Positions 46,509 through 55,803 are shown, counted from the stretch's first letter. The stretch is 64,000 nt of DNA from Pelagibacteraceae bacterium AG-464-P07 (GCA_003211695.1 QCSA01000002.1:1-64000); one strand, 5' to 3'. The notes: a model not told the origin generated them from the sequence alone. A program made the numbers and translations.

Positions 46509-47252
46509 ATGTTGGATATTAAAAGTCTTAGTGCCTCAATAGATGGCAAAAAAATATTAGACGGTTTTGACCTTAAAATTAAACCTGGAGAAGTGCATGC
46601 TATTATGGGCCCAAATGGTTCGGGAAAAAGCACTTTAGCCAATGTATTAACTGGAAAAAATGGCTATGAAATTGAAGGGCAAGTTTTTTATGAAGACAAA
46701 GATCTATTAAATTTACCTATAGAAGAAAGAGCCCAAAAAGGTTTGTTTATGGCTTTTCAATATCCCTTAGAAATAGCAGGTGTAAATACAAACAACTTTC
46801 TAAAAACATCTTTAAATACTATTCGTAAAGTTAGAGGTTTAAAAGAGCTAGACTCTTTGGATTTCTTAAAACTAGTAAAAACAAAAACAAAAAATCTTAA
46901 AATTGATGAAAAAATACTTAATAGACAATTAAATGTTGGTTTTTCTGGAGGAGAAAAAAAGAAAAATGAAATTTTGCAAATGACAATTTTGGAACCCAAA
47001 CTTGCAATTTTAGATGAGACTGACTCCGGTTTAGATATTGATGCACTAAGGATAGTTTCAGATGGTGTGAATGCCTTAAGAAGCAAAGAAAGATCTTTTT
47101 TAATTATCACACACTATCAACGCTTGTTAGATTATATCAAACCAGATTTTGTTCATGTGCTGGTTAATGGAAAAATAGCAAAAACTGGTTGTGGAGAACT
47201 GGCAGAAGAACTTGAAAAAGTTGGTTATGAAAGAATGGAGATAGGCAAATAA
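46509..47252 (+). CDS. sufC: Fe-S cluster assembly ATPase SufC
   Basis: The 247-residue ABC-type ATPase has Walker A GPNGSGKSTL, the signature NVGFSGGEKKKNEILQM, and Walker B LAILDETDSGLD. It powers the SufBCD scaffold. It starts at the base after the sufB stop. Confidence 0.97.
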   Translation: MLDIKSLSASIDGKKILDGFDLKIKPGEVHAIMGPNGSGKSTLANVLTGKNGYEIEGQVFYEDKDLLNLPIEERAQKGLFMAFQYPLEIAGVNTNNFLKTSLNTIRKVRGLKELDSLDFLKLVKTKTKNLKIDEKILNRQLNVGFSGGEKKKNEILQMTILEPKLAILDETDSGLDIDALRIVSDGVNALRSKERSFLIITHYQRLLDYIKPDFVHVLVNGKIAKTGCGELAEELEKVGYERMEIGK

Positions 47253-47260
47253 ATGACAAT

Positions 47261-48559
47261 ATGATTTTAAATTTCGACAATTTTCAAAAAGCTAATCAAA
47301 GCGGTAGCAAACTAAATAATATTAGAATTAAAAATTTAAATATTTTTAAGGAAAAAGGTTTTCCGACTAAGAAAGAAGAAAATTGGAAATACACAGATTT
47401 AAATAGAATAATATCAAATAATCTAAGCAAACTAGAAATCCTAAATGATAAAAAAACTTCTCAATATAATAATGAGTGGATATTAAAAAATTTTCAACAC
47501 AATCAAATAATCTTAGTTAACGGTGATTTTGTTAGTTCAAATTTTAGTTTTGAGACTAAAGAAAAAATAACAATAAAACCATTAAAGGAAATTTTAAATG
47601 AAGAAAAAGATTTTGAAAAAATAAGAAATTATTTTGATGAACAAGAAAATTCTCTTAACGCATTGAATCATGCATTAGTTAATGATGGTATATTCTTAGA
47701 AATAGAAGACGATTATTCATTTAAGAAACCATTAATTATCTATAATTTTTTTAACAAGTTTTCAGAAAATAAAATAATAAATAATAAAAGTATTATTTTA
47801 CTTGGAAAGAATTCCAAGCTAAGTGTGTTGGAATGGTATAGAGCAGAGAGTGATATTAAGTATTTTAATAATACCATTCACAACTGTTCGATTCAAAAAA
47901 ATGCCATACTGAAAAAATATATTATGGATAGCAATTTGGATAATTCCTACAACTACCATTTTACCAATGTTAAAAGTTATTCTAACAGTATATTTGAGAA
48001 TTTTTTATTTTCTGCAGGATCAAGTTTTATAAAAAATGAAATTCGTTGTGATTTGGTAGAAACTTTTAGTTCATGCTTTATTAATGCATTAATATTTTTA
48101 AAGAACCAACAACACCATGAATTAAAAACTAACATTAATCATAAACAGGAAAATTGTAAAAGTTCTCAATTAGTAAAAAGTGCTTTATTGGATAAAAGCA
48201 ATGGGACTTATCAAGGAAAAATTTATGTTGATAAAAAAGCTCAGAAAACTAACGGATATCAACTTAGTAAAGCATTAGTATTGTCAGAAAATTCTGCTTT
48301 TAACTCAAAACCTGAATTAGAAATCTATGCGGACGATGTTAAGTGTTCACACGGTTCAACAACAGGTAATATTGACCAAAATTCTGTTTTTTATTTGATG
48401 TCCCGCGGATTATCTAAAGAACAGGCAAATAGAATGTTAGTCGAAGGTTTTTTAAATGAAGCTGTCGAAACAATTACAGAGCCAAACATTAAATCATTAA
48501 TTTCAAAATTGTTTATCGATAAAATCAACAAAACAAAATTTGAAATTAATGAATATTGA
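47261..48559 (+). CDS. sufD: Fe-S cluster assembly protein SufD
   Basis: The 432-residue protein is related to SufB, with the conserved C-terminal block EIYADDVKCSHGSTTG followed by FYLMSRGLSKEQANRMLVEGF. The N-terminal half is divergent and low in conserved residues. It partners SufB and SufC. Its end overlaps sufS by 11 bases. Confidence 0.93.
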   Translation: MILNFDNFQKANQSGSKLNNIRIKNLNIFKEKGFPTKKEENWKYTDLNRIISNNLSKLEILNDKKTSQYNNEWILKNFQHNQIILVNGDFVSSNFSFETKEKITIKPLKEILNEEKDFEKIRNYFDEQENSLNALNHALVNDGIFLEIEDDYSFKKPLIIYNFFNKFSENKIINNKSIILLGKNSKLSVLEWYRAESDIKYFNNTIHNCSIQKNAILKKYIMDSNLDNSYNYHFTNVKSYSNSIFENFLFSAGSSFIKNEIRCDLVETFSSCFINALIFLKNQQHHELKTNINHKQENCKSSQLVKSALLDKSNGTYQGKIYVDKKAQKTNGYQLSKALVLSENSAFNSKPELEIYADDVKCSHGSTTGNIDQNSVFYLMSRGLSKEQANRMLVEGFLNEAVETITEPNIKSLISKLFIDKINKTKFEINEY

Positions 48560-49769
48560 AAATATTAAATCTCAATTTCCAATCTTTTCTAAAAAGATAA
48601 ATGGTAAACCACTGGTTTATCTAGATAGTTCCAATTCATCACAAAAACCTATGTGCGTAATAAATAAATTGAACGATTTTTACAAAAATGAATTTTCTAA
48701 CATAGGAAGAAGTATTCATTCACTAGCTGTAAATGCTACAAATAAATTTGAAGAAACAAGGGAAAGTATAAAAAATTTTATTAATGCTAATTTTAAAGAA
48801 GAAATCGTTTTTACTAAAAATGCGACTGAAGCTATAAACTTGGTTGCCACAACTTTTGGTCAACAAAATATTAAAGAGGGTGATGAAATCATAATTACAG
48901 AATTAGAACATCATTCAAACTACGTTCCATGGCATTTTCTTAGAGAAACAAGAGGTGCAATTATAAAGTTTGCACCAATAAATGAAGATGGCGATGTTAT
49001 CATTGATGAATTAAAAAAATTAATCACATTAAAAACAAAAATTATTGCCGTCACTCACTTGTCAAACGTTACCGGCACAATTGTACCAATCAAAGAAATA
49101 GTAGAGATTGCGCACAAAAAAAATGTTCCTGTACTAGTAGATGGATGTCAGGCTGTACCTCATATTAAAGTTGACGTTACAGATCTAGACTGTGATTTTT
49201 ATGCTTTTTCCGCTCACAAAGTTTATGGCCCAACGGGAGTTGGAATTTTGTATGCAAAAAAAAAATGGCTCGAAAAACTACCTCCTTATATAGGAGGTGG
49301 AGCCATGATTAGCGAGGTAAAAAAAGATAAAATTATTTATGCTAAACTTCCCGAGAAATATGAAGCTGGAACAATGCCTACAGCAGAAGTGATAACATTT
49401 AATGAGTCCATAAAATTTATGGAATCAATTGGAATAGATAATTTAATGAAACATGAAAAGGAAATTAAAAACTACGCCTTGGAAAAACTTAATAAAATAA
49501 ATTCTGTAAAAATAATTGGTAATCCAAAAAATAAAGCTGGAGTGATTGCCTTTACTATAAAAGGGATACATCCTCATGATATTGCTACAATTTTAGATGA
49601 GGACGGTGTAGCAATTAGAGCTGGACATCATTGCTGTCAAATTTTTCACGAAAAAATGAATTTAACTGCTACGGCAAGAGCTTCAATTGGAGTTTATAAT
49701 AATAAGGATGATATTGATATGCTCTGTAAGGCAATTGAAAATTGTAGAAAAATATTTGATTTAAAATAA
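48549..49769 (+). CDS. sufS: Cysteine desulfurase SufS
   Basis: The ATG at 48549 gives 406 residues, a typical length. This class V PLP enzyme takes sulfur from cysteine for Fe-S assembly. The PLP lysine is K224 in AFSAHKVYGPTGVG, histidines are in ELEHHSN, and the catalytic cysteine is in RAGHHCCQ. It overlaps sufD by 11 bases and sufU by 1 base. The upstream TTG at 48540 is unlikely. Confidence 0.95.
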   Translation: MNIENIKSQFPIFSKKINGKPLVYLDSSNSSQKPMCVINKLNDFYKNEFSNIGRSIHSLAVNATNKFEETRESIKNFINANFKEEIVFTKNATEAINLVATTFGQQNIKEGDEIIITELEHHSNYVPWHFLRETRGAIIKFAPINEDGDVIIDELKKLITLKTKIIAVTHLSNVTGTIVPIKEIVEIAHKKNVPVLVDGCQAVPHIKVDVTDLDCDFYAFSAHKVYGPTGVGILYAKKKWLEKLPPYIGGGAMISEVKKDKIIYAKLPEKYEAGTMPTAEVITFNESIKFMESIGIDNLMKHEKEIKNYALEKLNKINSVKIIGNPKNKAGVIAFTIKGIHPHDIATILDEDGVAIRAGHHCCQIFHEKMNLTATARASIGVYNNKDDIDMLCKAIENCRKIFDLK

Positions 49770-50239
49770 TGGACTTAAAGCAATTATATCAGGATATAAT
49801 TTTAGAACATGGAAAAAGTCCTAGAAACTTTGGAAAGTGTGAAGGATATAATCACGATGCAAAAGGATATAATCCTCTTTGTGGGGACAAAGTTCACGTA
49901 TATTTAAAGTTAAATAGTGGAAAAAAAGTTGAGAGCTTAACTTTCGAGGGAGAGGGATGTGCTATTTCGTTAGCTTCAGCATCCATAATGACGGAGTTAG
50001 TTAAGGGAAAATCTTTTGACGAAACAAGAGATATAATGAATGCCTTCTTAAATATGATTAAAAATACTTCGGAAATACGATCTAATCACTTGGATGAAGA
50101 TCAAAAAACTAAACTTATGTCGTTGTCTGGAGTAAAGCAATTTCCAATGAGAGTGAAATGTGCTACATTATCTTGGCATACTCTAGTTTCAGCAATGAAA
50201 GGGAAAAAAGAAGAAATAAATACCGAGGTAATAGATTAA
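49769..50239 (+). CDS. sufU: SufU-type Fe-S scaffold/sulfur transfer protein
   Basis: The 156-residue IscU/SufU-like protein has cysteines C38 (NPLCGD), C64 (GEGCAIS) and C131 (VKCATLSW) in the SufU pattern, together with an extended loop typical of SufU. It receives sulfur from SufS. It starts inside the sufS stop as TAATG, and sufT starts the same way at its end. Confidence 0.92.
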   Translation: MDLKQLYQDIILEHGKSPRNFGKCEGYNHDAKGYNPLCGDKVHVYLKLNSGKKVESLTFEGEGCAISLASASIMTELVKGKSFDETRDIMNAFLNMIKNTSEIRSNHLDEDQKTKLMSLSGVKQFPMRVKCATLSWHTLVSAMKGKKEEINTEVID

Positions 50240-50541
50240 TGAGTGATATTAAAAATCAAGTTATAGAAGAGGTTAAAAAAATTTATGATCCTGAAATTCC
50301 AGTAAATATATATGAATTGGGTTTAATTTATAAAATAGAAGTTGATGAAACAAACAAAGTCAACATTGATATGACATTAACTTCACCAAATTGTCCAGTT
50401 GCAGAGAGTTTACCAAAAGAGGTAAAGGATAATATACTGAAAGTAGAAGGTGTTTCTGACGTAAACTTAAATTTAGTTTGGGAACCACCTTGGGATAAGG
50501 ACAGGATGTCAGAAGCAGCTAAGTTGGAACTAAACATATGA
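50239..50541 (+). CDS. sufT: SufT family (DUF59/MIP18) Fe-S assembly protein
   Basis: The ATG at 50239 overlaps the sufU stop (TAATG) and gives 100 residues. The DUF59 features are YDPEIPVNIYELGLIY and the TSPNCPVAESLP cysteine motif (C52). The family helps mature Fe-S proteins. An upstream in-frame extension to 50158 lies within sufU and is not used. The stop overlaps the next ATG (ATGA). Confidence 0.92.
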   Translation: MSDIKNQVIEEVKKIYDPEIPVNIYELGLIYKIEVDETNKVNIDMTLTSPNCPVAESLPKEVKDNILKVEGVSDVNLNLVWEPPWDKDRMSEAAKLELNI

Positions 50542-50873
50542 CGAAGCAAATAATTACTTTAAGCGATAATGCAGCGCAAAGAATTAAGGAAATAATGGCG
50601 AATGCAAAAGATCCCTCAATTGGAGTAAGAATAGGAGTAAAATCAGGCGGTTGTGCGGGAATGTCATATATAATGGAATATGCAAAATCTTCTAATTCGA
50701 ATGACGAGGTTATAGAAGATAAGGGTGTTAAAGTATTAATTGATCCAGGTGCAGTTATGTATCTCTTAGGTACTGAAATGGATTATAAAAAAGAGGAGCT
50801 TTCTTCTACTTTTGTATTTAAAAATCCTAATGAAACAGAGCGTTGTGGATGTGGAGAGTCTTTTAAAGTTTAA
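50538..50873 (+). CDS. sufA: A-type Fe-S carrier (SufA/IscA/ErpA)
   Basis: The 111-residue A-type carrier has the cluster-binding cysteines C39 (SGGCAGMSY) and C103/C105 (ERCGCGESF). It transfers clusters from the SufBCD scaffold to targets. It overlaps sufT by 4 bases and is the last suf gene before the small downstream gene. Confidence 0.93.
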   Translation: MTKQIITLSDNAAQRIKEIMANAKDPSIGVRIGVKSGGCAGMSYIMEYAKSSNSNDEVIEDKGVKVLIDPGAVMYLLGTEMDYKKEELSSTFVFKNPNETERCGCGESFKV

Positions 50874-50880
50874 CGCTGTA

Positions 50881-50909
50881 TTGCCGCACAATATTCAATT
50901 GTGTATAAT
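50881..50909 (+). promoter_or_regulatory. Strong promoter with palindromic spacer, leaderless transcript
   Basis: TTGCCG at 50881, a 17-base spacer, then TATAAT at 50904. The entire spacer is the inverted repeat CACAATATTCAATTGTG (CACAAT/ATTGTG with a 5-base centre), suitable for a repressor or activator. Transcription would start near 50916-50918, at the ATG itself; no ribosome-binding site is seen before it. Confidence 0.65.
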
Positions 50910-50917
50910 GTCCCATT

Positions 50918-51109
50918 ATGAGAGACAAAAAACATCTTGTAGAACACTCTAATAAGTTGGTAGAAAAAGCCAAAGAGAAAGCATTGTTCCGTTCTCAACG
51001 CAAAGCTGTTGAAGCAGGTGCTCACGGTACACTAGATTACACGATCAAAAAAGGTGTAAATAAAAACAAAATTGCTGGTGAAAAAATACTAAAAAGTAAA
51101 AAGGATTAA
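50918..51109 (+). CDS. Small basic hypothetical protein, probably leaderless
   Basis: The 63-residue protein is strongly basic and helical in composition, with repeated KAKEK, RSQRKAVEAG and KKGVNKNKIAG. No membrane segment or cysteine is present. I do not recognise a family. A well-formed promoter ends only 8 bases before the ATG and there is no Shine-Dalgarno, so it would be translated from a leaderless mRNA. It ends 2 bases before the convergent glnA stop. An RNA- or nucleoid-binding role is possible from its charge only. Confidence 0.6.
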   Translation: MRDKKHLVEHSNKLVEKAKEKALFRSQRKAVEAGAHGTLDYTIKKGVNKNKIAGEKILKSKKD

Positions 51110-51111
51110 TC

Positions 51112-52518
51112 TTAGCAGCTGTAGTACATCTCGAACTCTATTGGGTGAGGAGTATGTTCGAGTTTATGAATTTCTTCAAATTTTAGAGCGATGTAAGCAT
51201 CTATTTGATCATCTGTAAATACACTTCCTTGTTTTAAAAAATCTCTGTCTCTGTCCAAACATTCCATTGCTTCTCTTAGGGAACCACAAACTGTGGGAAT
51301 TTTTTTTACTTTATTTTCCGGAAGAGCATATAAATCATCATCAAGGGGTTTGCCTGGATCAATTTTATTTTTGATACCATCTAATCCTGCCATCAACATT
51401 GCTGCGAATGTTAAATAAGGATTTCCTGCGCCATCAGGATATCTAACTTCAACTCTTGAACCTTTTTTATTATGTGATATCGGAATTCGACAAGTAGCAG
51501 ATCTGTTTCTTGCCGAATAAACTAACAAGACCGGAGCTTCAAACCCAGGAATTAGTCTTTTGTAACTATTGGTAGTTGAATTTGAAAAAGCATTAACCGC
51601 TTTTGCATGTTTCAAAATTCCACCAATATAATAAAGCGCAGTATTTGATAATCCCGCATATTTATCACCGGCAAATAAAGGAGTATCACCTTTCCAAATT
51701 GATTGATGTGTATGCATGCCCGAGCCGTTGTCTCCTTTAACTGGTTTTGGCATAAACGTTGCCGTTTTGCCAAAAGAATGAGCAACCATTTGCACACCAT
51801 ATTTATAAAGTTGTACATTATCGGCTTGAGTAGTTAAGGTATCAAAATACATTCCCAACTCATGTTGACTTGGCGCGACTTCATGATGATGTTTTTCAGC
51901 TTTAATACCCATGTCTCTTAAGGCCTTTAAAAATTCACTTCTCATATCCTGAGCGGCGTCAACAGGAGGTACAGGAAAATATCCACCTTTAATTCCAGGA
52001 CGATGTCCCATATTTCCGCTTTCATATTTTTTTCCGGTATTATAAGGACCTTCAGAACTATCAATGGTAAAACTAGTTTCATTCATATCATTTTTATATC
52101 GAACATCATCGAAAACAAAAAATTCAGGTTCAGGTCCAAAATAAGCTTTGTTACCAATATTTGTTTTATTTAAATAAGTTTCGGCTTTTTTTGCTGTACT
52201 TCTCGGATCTCTCTCATAAGGAGTTTTATTAACTGCATCTAGGACATCAACGAAAAGAACTAAAGTGCTATGAGACGTGAATGGATCTATAATTGTTCTT
52301 TCTAAGTCTGGCTTTAATAACATGTCAGATTCGTGAATTGATTTCCATCCGGCAATCGATGAACCATCAAAGAAAACTCCCTCGTTTAGCATTTTCTCAT
52401 CAACCATCTTACCGTCCATGGTTAAATGTTGAAGCTTTCCTTTTGGGTCTGTAAATCTAAGATCTACATACTCCACTTCTTTTTCCTTCATTAATTTAAT
52501 AACTTTACTTGCGCTCAT
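51112..52518 (-). CDS. glnA: Glutamine synthetase type I
   Basis: The 468-residue enzyme makes glutamine from glutamate and ammonium. It has the FFDGSSIAGWK block near residue 49, EVAPSQHELG with metal-binding residues, NGSGMHTHQS, NRSATCRIP and the C-terminal DLYALPENK, whose tyrosine corresponds to the adenylylation site. The C-terminal block HPIEFEMYYSC is typical. glnB, usually next to glnA, is not in the window. An inverted repeat lies 39-57 bases upstream of the start. Confidence 0.96.
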   Translation of the reverse strand: MSASKVIKLMKEKEVEYVDLRFTDPKGKLQHLTMDGKMVDEKMLNEGVFFDGSSIAGWKSIHESDMLLKPDLERTIIDPFTSHSTLVLFVDVLDAVNKTPYERDPRSTAKKAETYLNKTNIGNKAYFGPEPEFFVFDDVRYKNDMNETSFTIDSSEGPYNTGKKYESGNMGHRPGIKGGYFPVPPVDAAQDMRSEFLKALRDMGIKAEKHHHEVAPSQHELGMYFDTLTTQADNVQLYKYGVQMVAHSFGKTATFMPKPVKGDNGSGMHTHQSIWKGDTPLFAGDKYAGLSNTALYYIGGILKHAKAVNAFSNSTTNSYKRLIPGFEAPVLLVYSARNRSATCRIPISHNKKGSRVEVRYPDGAGNPYLTFAAMLMAGLDGIKNKIDPGKPLDDDLYALPENKVKKIPTVCGSLREAMECLDRDRDFLKQGSVFTDDQIDAYIALKFEEIHKLEHTPHPIEFEMYYSC

Positions 52519-52556
52519 CGAATTTCCTTTACATGAATTAAAAAATTTTTACAAAT

Positions 52557-52575
52557 CACAATGAATTTCATTGTG
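52557..52575. promoter_or_regulatory. Perfect inverted repeat upstream of glnA
   Basis: CACAATGAATTTCATTGTG is a perfect 9-bp dyad with a single central base, 39-57 bases upstream of the glnA ATG and in the divergent gap with nnrD. It shares the outer CACAAT/ATTGTG half-sites with the promoter spacer at 50887-50903. It may be a regulator site or a 5'-UTR hairpin. Confidence 0.55.
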
Positions 52576-52674
52576 TGACTGAGGCTTAGTAACAAATATA
52601 GATTAAAAAAAAATATGCTATTATTAGGTATCAGCTATGCATAATATACAGAATCACGATCATTTGCAGGATTA

Positions 52675-53544
52675 ATGAATATAAAATTTGTAAAAAATAC
52701 ACCCAAAATTTGGCTAAATAAGTTTCCTTGGAAAAAACAAAAAGATCACAAATATAGTAGAGGAAAACTTGTTGTCTTAGGAAGCCAAAAACACATGACT
52801 GGAGCTACCATTTTATCCGCAGAATCAGCGTTAAGAGTCGGCACTGGTTCTGTAAAAATTCTGTCCTCAAAGCAAACACTGCCTATATACTCAATAAAGT
52901 TTCCATCTGCATTAAAAGAAGAAATAAATGATCTAAAATCTTTAAGTAAATTTATTAATAAAGAAAAATCTTCAACGTATTTAATTGGACCTGGGGCAGG
53001 TTCAAATAATTTAACAAAGAAAAAAACACGATTAATTTTAAAAAAAATAAAAAATGTAGTTGTTGATGCAGATGCTTTGACCTGCTTTAAAAAAAAGCCC
53101 AAAGAGCTTTATCGTTTGTTGGACAAAAATAAAGTTATTACCCCGCATTCAAAAGAGTTTCATTCAATATTTCCATCAATAAAAAAAAATCTTAGTAGAG
53201 AAGAAAAGATAACGAAAGCAATTCAGCTTACAAAAACAAACATTGTTTTAAAGGGATCTGTTACTTTAATAGGATCATTCGAAGGTAATATTATTTATAA
53301 TAAACATACATCAAGCGAATTGGCAGTAATTGGATCAGGAGATGTACTTAGTGGGTTAATTGCAAGTCTTATTGGGAAAAATAAATTAAATCCTTTTCTT
53401 GCCGCTTGCGCAGGAGTTTGGATTCATGGAGATTTAGCTAAACAGTTTGGTCCTGGCTTAATCGCTGAAGATATTATACAAGCAATTCCTCATACCTTAA
53501 AAAAACTAAAAAAATGGAAGATTTACTCAAAAAGGAATCGGTAA
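52675..53544 (+). CDS. nnrD: ADP-dependent NAD(P)H-hydrate dehydratase
   Basis: The 289-residue ribokinase-like protein repairs hydrated NAD(P)H. It has the carbohydrate-kinase-like motifs KYSRGKLVVLGS, YLIGPGAGSNNL, VVDADAL, ITPHSKEF and the catalytic GSGDVLSGLIASL. The YjeF-N epimerase domain found in many bifunctional Nnr proteins is missing. It is divergent from glnA and overlaps the YbaK-like gene by 31 bases. Confidence 0.88.
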   Translation: MNIKFVKNTPKIWLNKFPWKKQKDHKYSRGKLVVLGSQKHMTGATILSAESALRVGTGSVKILSSKQTLPIYSIKFPSALKEEINDLKSLSKFINKEKSSTYLIGPGAGSNNLTKKKTRLILKKIKNVVVDADALTCFKKKPKELYRLLDKNKVITPHSKEFHSIFPSIKKNLSREEKITKAIQLTKTNIVLKGSVTLIGSFEGNIIYNKHTSSELAVIGSGDVLSGLIASLIGKNKLNPFLAACAGVWIHGDLAKQFGPGLIAEDIIQAIPHTLKKLKKWKIYSKRNR

Positions 53545-53996
53545 AAAGAGTTAATAATTTTATTAAACAATTCGATTCCTCTCTTGAAATTATTATGCTT
53601 GATAAAACAGCACGAACAGCAAAAGATGCTGCCACCGCTTTAAATTGTGAAGTAGGGGCAATTGTAAAAAGTTTAGTCTTAAGAGCTGATAATGGTTTTT
53701 TGATTTGTTTAGTAGCAGGCGATAAAAGATGTTCGCTAAATAAATTAAAGAAATTAATAGGAAAGAAGGATGTTTGCATGGCAGATGCTGAACAAGTTAA
53801 ATCACAAACGGGATTTTCAATAGGTGGAGTGGCTCCAGTTGCCTATTTAAATAAATTAGAAGTATTAATTGATAATTCACTTGGAAGATTCAAAGATGTT
53901 TTTAGTGCAGCAGGACATCCTAATTGTATTTTTAAAATTGGTTATAGCCAGTTGATAAAAATTACCAATGGTTCAGAAAAAGAAATAACTGAATGA
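53514..53996 (+). CDS. YbaK/aminoacyl-tRNA deacylase family protein
   Basis: The 160-residue protein has the YbaK/EbsC fold: a conserved lysine in AIVKSLVL, VAGDKRCSLNKLKKLIG, GFSIGGVAPVAY, and FSAAGHPNCIFKI. Family members remove mischarged amino acids from tRNA. It overlaps nnrD by 31 bases and the next transporter by 4 bases. The target tRNA is not readable. Confidence 0.85.
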   Translation: MEDLLKKESVKRVNNFIKQFDSSLEIIMLDKTARTAKDAATALNCEVGAIVKSLVLRADNGFLICLVAGDKRCSLNKLKKLIGKKDVCMADAEQVKSQTGFSIGGVAPVAYLNKLEVLIDNSLGRFKDVFSAAGHPNCIFKIGYSQLIKITNGSEKEITE

Positions 53997-54880
53997 GAGA
54001 ACCAAAAGCTATAGACTTTACTTTGCTAACTATTTTAGCTCTCATTTGGGCTTCAGCCTTTTTTAATATTAAAATTGCGACCTACTCTTATGGACCTCTT
54101 TCGATTTCATTTTTCAGAATTTTCTTTGGTGCACTTCCTGTAATTTTAATATGTTATTTAAGAAAAATTAAAATCGAAGCTTTTTCTAAAGACTGGTATT
54201 GGTTTGCAGCCATTGGGTTTATAAATTTAGTAATCCCCTTTTTTTTAATTGCCTACGGTATTCAAAAAGTTCAAAGTAATCTAGCAGCAATATTAATGGC
54301 GAGCACTCCCTTGACTGCTGCTATTTTAGCACATTTTTTTATCAGTAATGAAAAAATTAATTTAATCAAATCCATTGGAATTCTGGTTGGCTTTTCTGGA
54401 ATTATTTTTTTATTTTCTGATAAAATTTTAATTAATGAAAATAACCTTTTGTCAGCTTTTTTAATTTTATTTGGATCCTGCTTCTATGTAGTGGGAGGCT
54501 TATTAACCTTAAAGATTAGTAATAAGAAAAATGAGAATGTTACAGCTTCAATTTTGATTTGGGGTGGATTGATTATGTTTCCTATTTGTATGTTTATTGA
54601 ACAACCTTGGAATTTAAATCCTAGGCTAGACTCAACTATTTCTCTTATTTATCTTGGTGTTTTTTCTACTGGAATTGCCTGGCTTCTTAGATTTTATATC
54701 TTAAAAAATAATGGTTTAGTTTTCCAGGCCCAGGTTGCTTATCTAATTCCTATATTTGGTGTGATCCTTGGATTTTTATTTTTAAAAGAGGGAATTACTC
54801 CAAAAGTAATTTTATCTTTGATAGCTGTTATTCTAGGAATATATTTAGTTAAAAGATCTAGTAAAGTGATAAGCGACTGA
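53993..54880 (+). CDS. EamA/DMT family transporter
   Basis: The 295-residue membrane protein has ten hydrophobic segments in two EamA repeats. The first repeat starts LALIWASAFFNIKIA and the second includes FGSCFYVVGGLLTLKI. The family exports or imports metabolites, often amino acids or cofactors; the substrate is unknown. It overlaps the upstream deacylase gene by 4 bases (ATGA). Confidence 0.85.
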   Translation: MREPKAIDFTLLTILALIWASAFFNIKIATYSYGPLSISFFRIFFGALPVILICYLRKIKIEAFSKDWYWFAAIGFINLVIPFFLIAYGIQKVQSNLAAILMASTPLTAAILAHFFISNEKINLIKSIGILVGFSGIIFLFSDKILINENNLLSAFLILFGSCFYVVGGLLTLKISNKKNENVTASILIWGGLIMFPICMFIEQPWNLNPRLDSTISLIYLGVFSTGIAWLLRFYILKNNGLVFQAQVAYLIPIFGVILGFLFLKEGITPKVILSLIAVILGIYLVKRSSKVISD

Positions 54881-54888
54881 AAAAAGAT

Positions 54889-55803
54889 TTACTTAAGTTT
54901 AGCAATTTTATTAATATGTGATGGTCTGATTTCACAGCAACCACCTAAAATTGTAGCTCCATCATCCTTAAATTTTTTTACAAATTCGTAAAATTTACTT
55001 TCAGTAATATCCTCTCTTGAACCCAAGATCTTAGTGGGATTTCCACCTTTGCCCCAAATTGAAGGCTCACGTGCTGCATAATCGTCAGGAATATTTTTAA
55101 ATGCGTTTAATTTAAATCCGTAAGGAATATTTAAACTTTTTAATTCCTTAGCTATAATTTCATAAGATTCAGGATGAACACATGCTGCAATAATTCCTAA
55201 CCAGTTTTCTTTTTTATATTTTTTTACAATATCACTTATATTTTCACCTGACGGTAATTTCCCATTTTTTCTGATATGTACACCTATCAGTACTGGTAAA
55301 TTAAATGATTTGATTGTTTTCAGCGCGATTTCACATTCTTTTCCGCTTCCCATTACATCTAAATAAAAAAAATCTATATTTGATTTAAGCAATTTTGCTT
55401 GATCATAAAAATTTTTTTCAATTAAATTTAAATCATCTCCTAAATTTTCATTATAGGTTTGATATTGGTTAGGTAAACCTCCAGCTACTAATATATTTTT
55501 TTTTGAGATATCTCTTGCTTTTAATGCAAGTTCTACAGCTTTGGTGTTTATATGTTCAAAATGCTCTTCACATTTATTTTCAATTAATCTTATTCTTCTA
55601 GCAGTAAAGGTTGCTGTCACTATAACATCTGCACCAGCATTAATAAAATCTAGATGTGTATCAGTTACTAATTGATGATATTTTTCTTCTATTAAAGCAC
55701 TTGCAGACCAAAGCGTTCCTTGAGGTTTTAATCCCCTTTTTAATAATTCTTGGCCCATGCCACCGTCCAGGATTCTTGTTTTTGAAAAATAATTTATATC
55801 CAT
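54889..55803 (-). CDS. Homocysteine S-methyltransferase family protein
   Basis: The 304-residue zinc methyltransferase has the N-terminal ILDGGMGQEL, a middle zinc cysteine in IAACVHPES, and the C-terminal zinc pair in LGGCCEIRPSHI. Family members (MmuM-like) methylate homocysteine from S-methylmethionine or SAM. It is the second such enzyme in the window and follows TauE by 12 bases, an operon of unusual composition. The methyl donor is uncertain. Confidence 0.85.
   Translation of the reverse strand: MDINYFSKTRILDGGMGQELLKRGLKPQGTLWSASALIEEKYHQLVTDTHLDFINAGADVIVTATFTARRIRLIENKCEEHFEHINTKAVELALKARDISKKNILVAGGLPNQYQTYNENLGDDLNLIEKNFYDQAKLLKSNIDFFYLDVMGSGKECEIALKTIKSFNLPVLIGVHIRKNGKLPSGENISDIVKKYKKENWLGIIAACVHPESYEIIAKELKSLNIPYGFKLNAFKNIPDDYAAREPSIWGKGGNPTKILGSREDITESKFYEFVKKFKDDGATILGGCCEIRPSHINKIAKLK

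Noticed and set aside
50158-50238. Upstream extension of sufT
   Set aside because: It lies within sufU out of frame; the TAATG at 50239 gives the normal DUF59 start.
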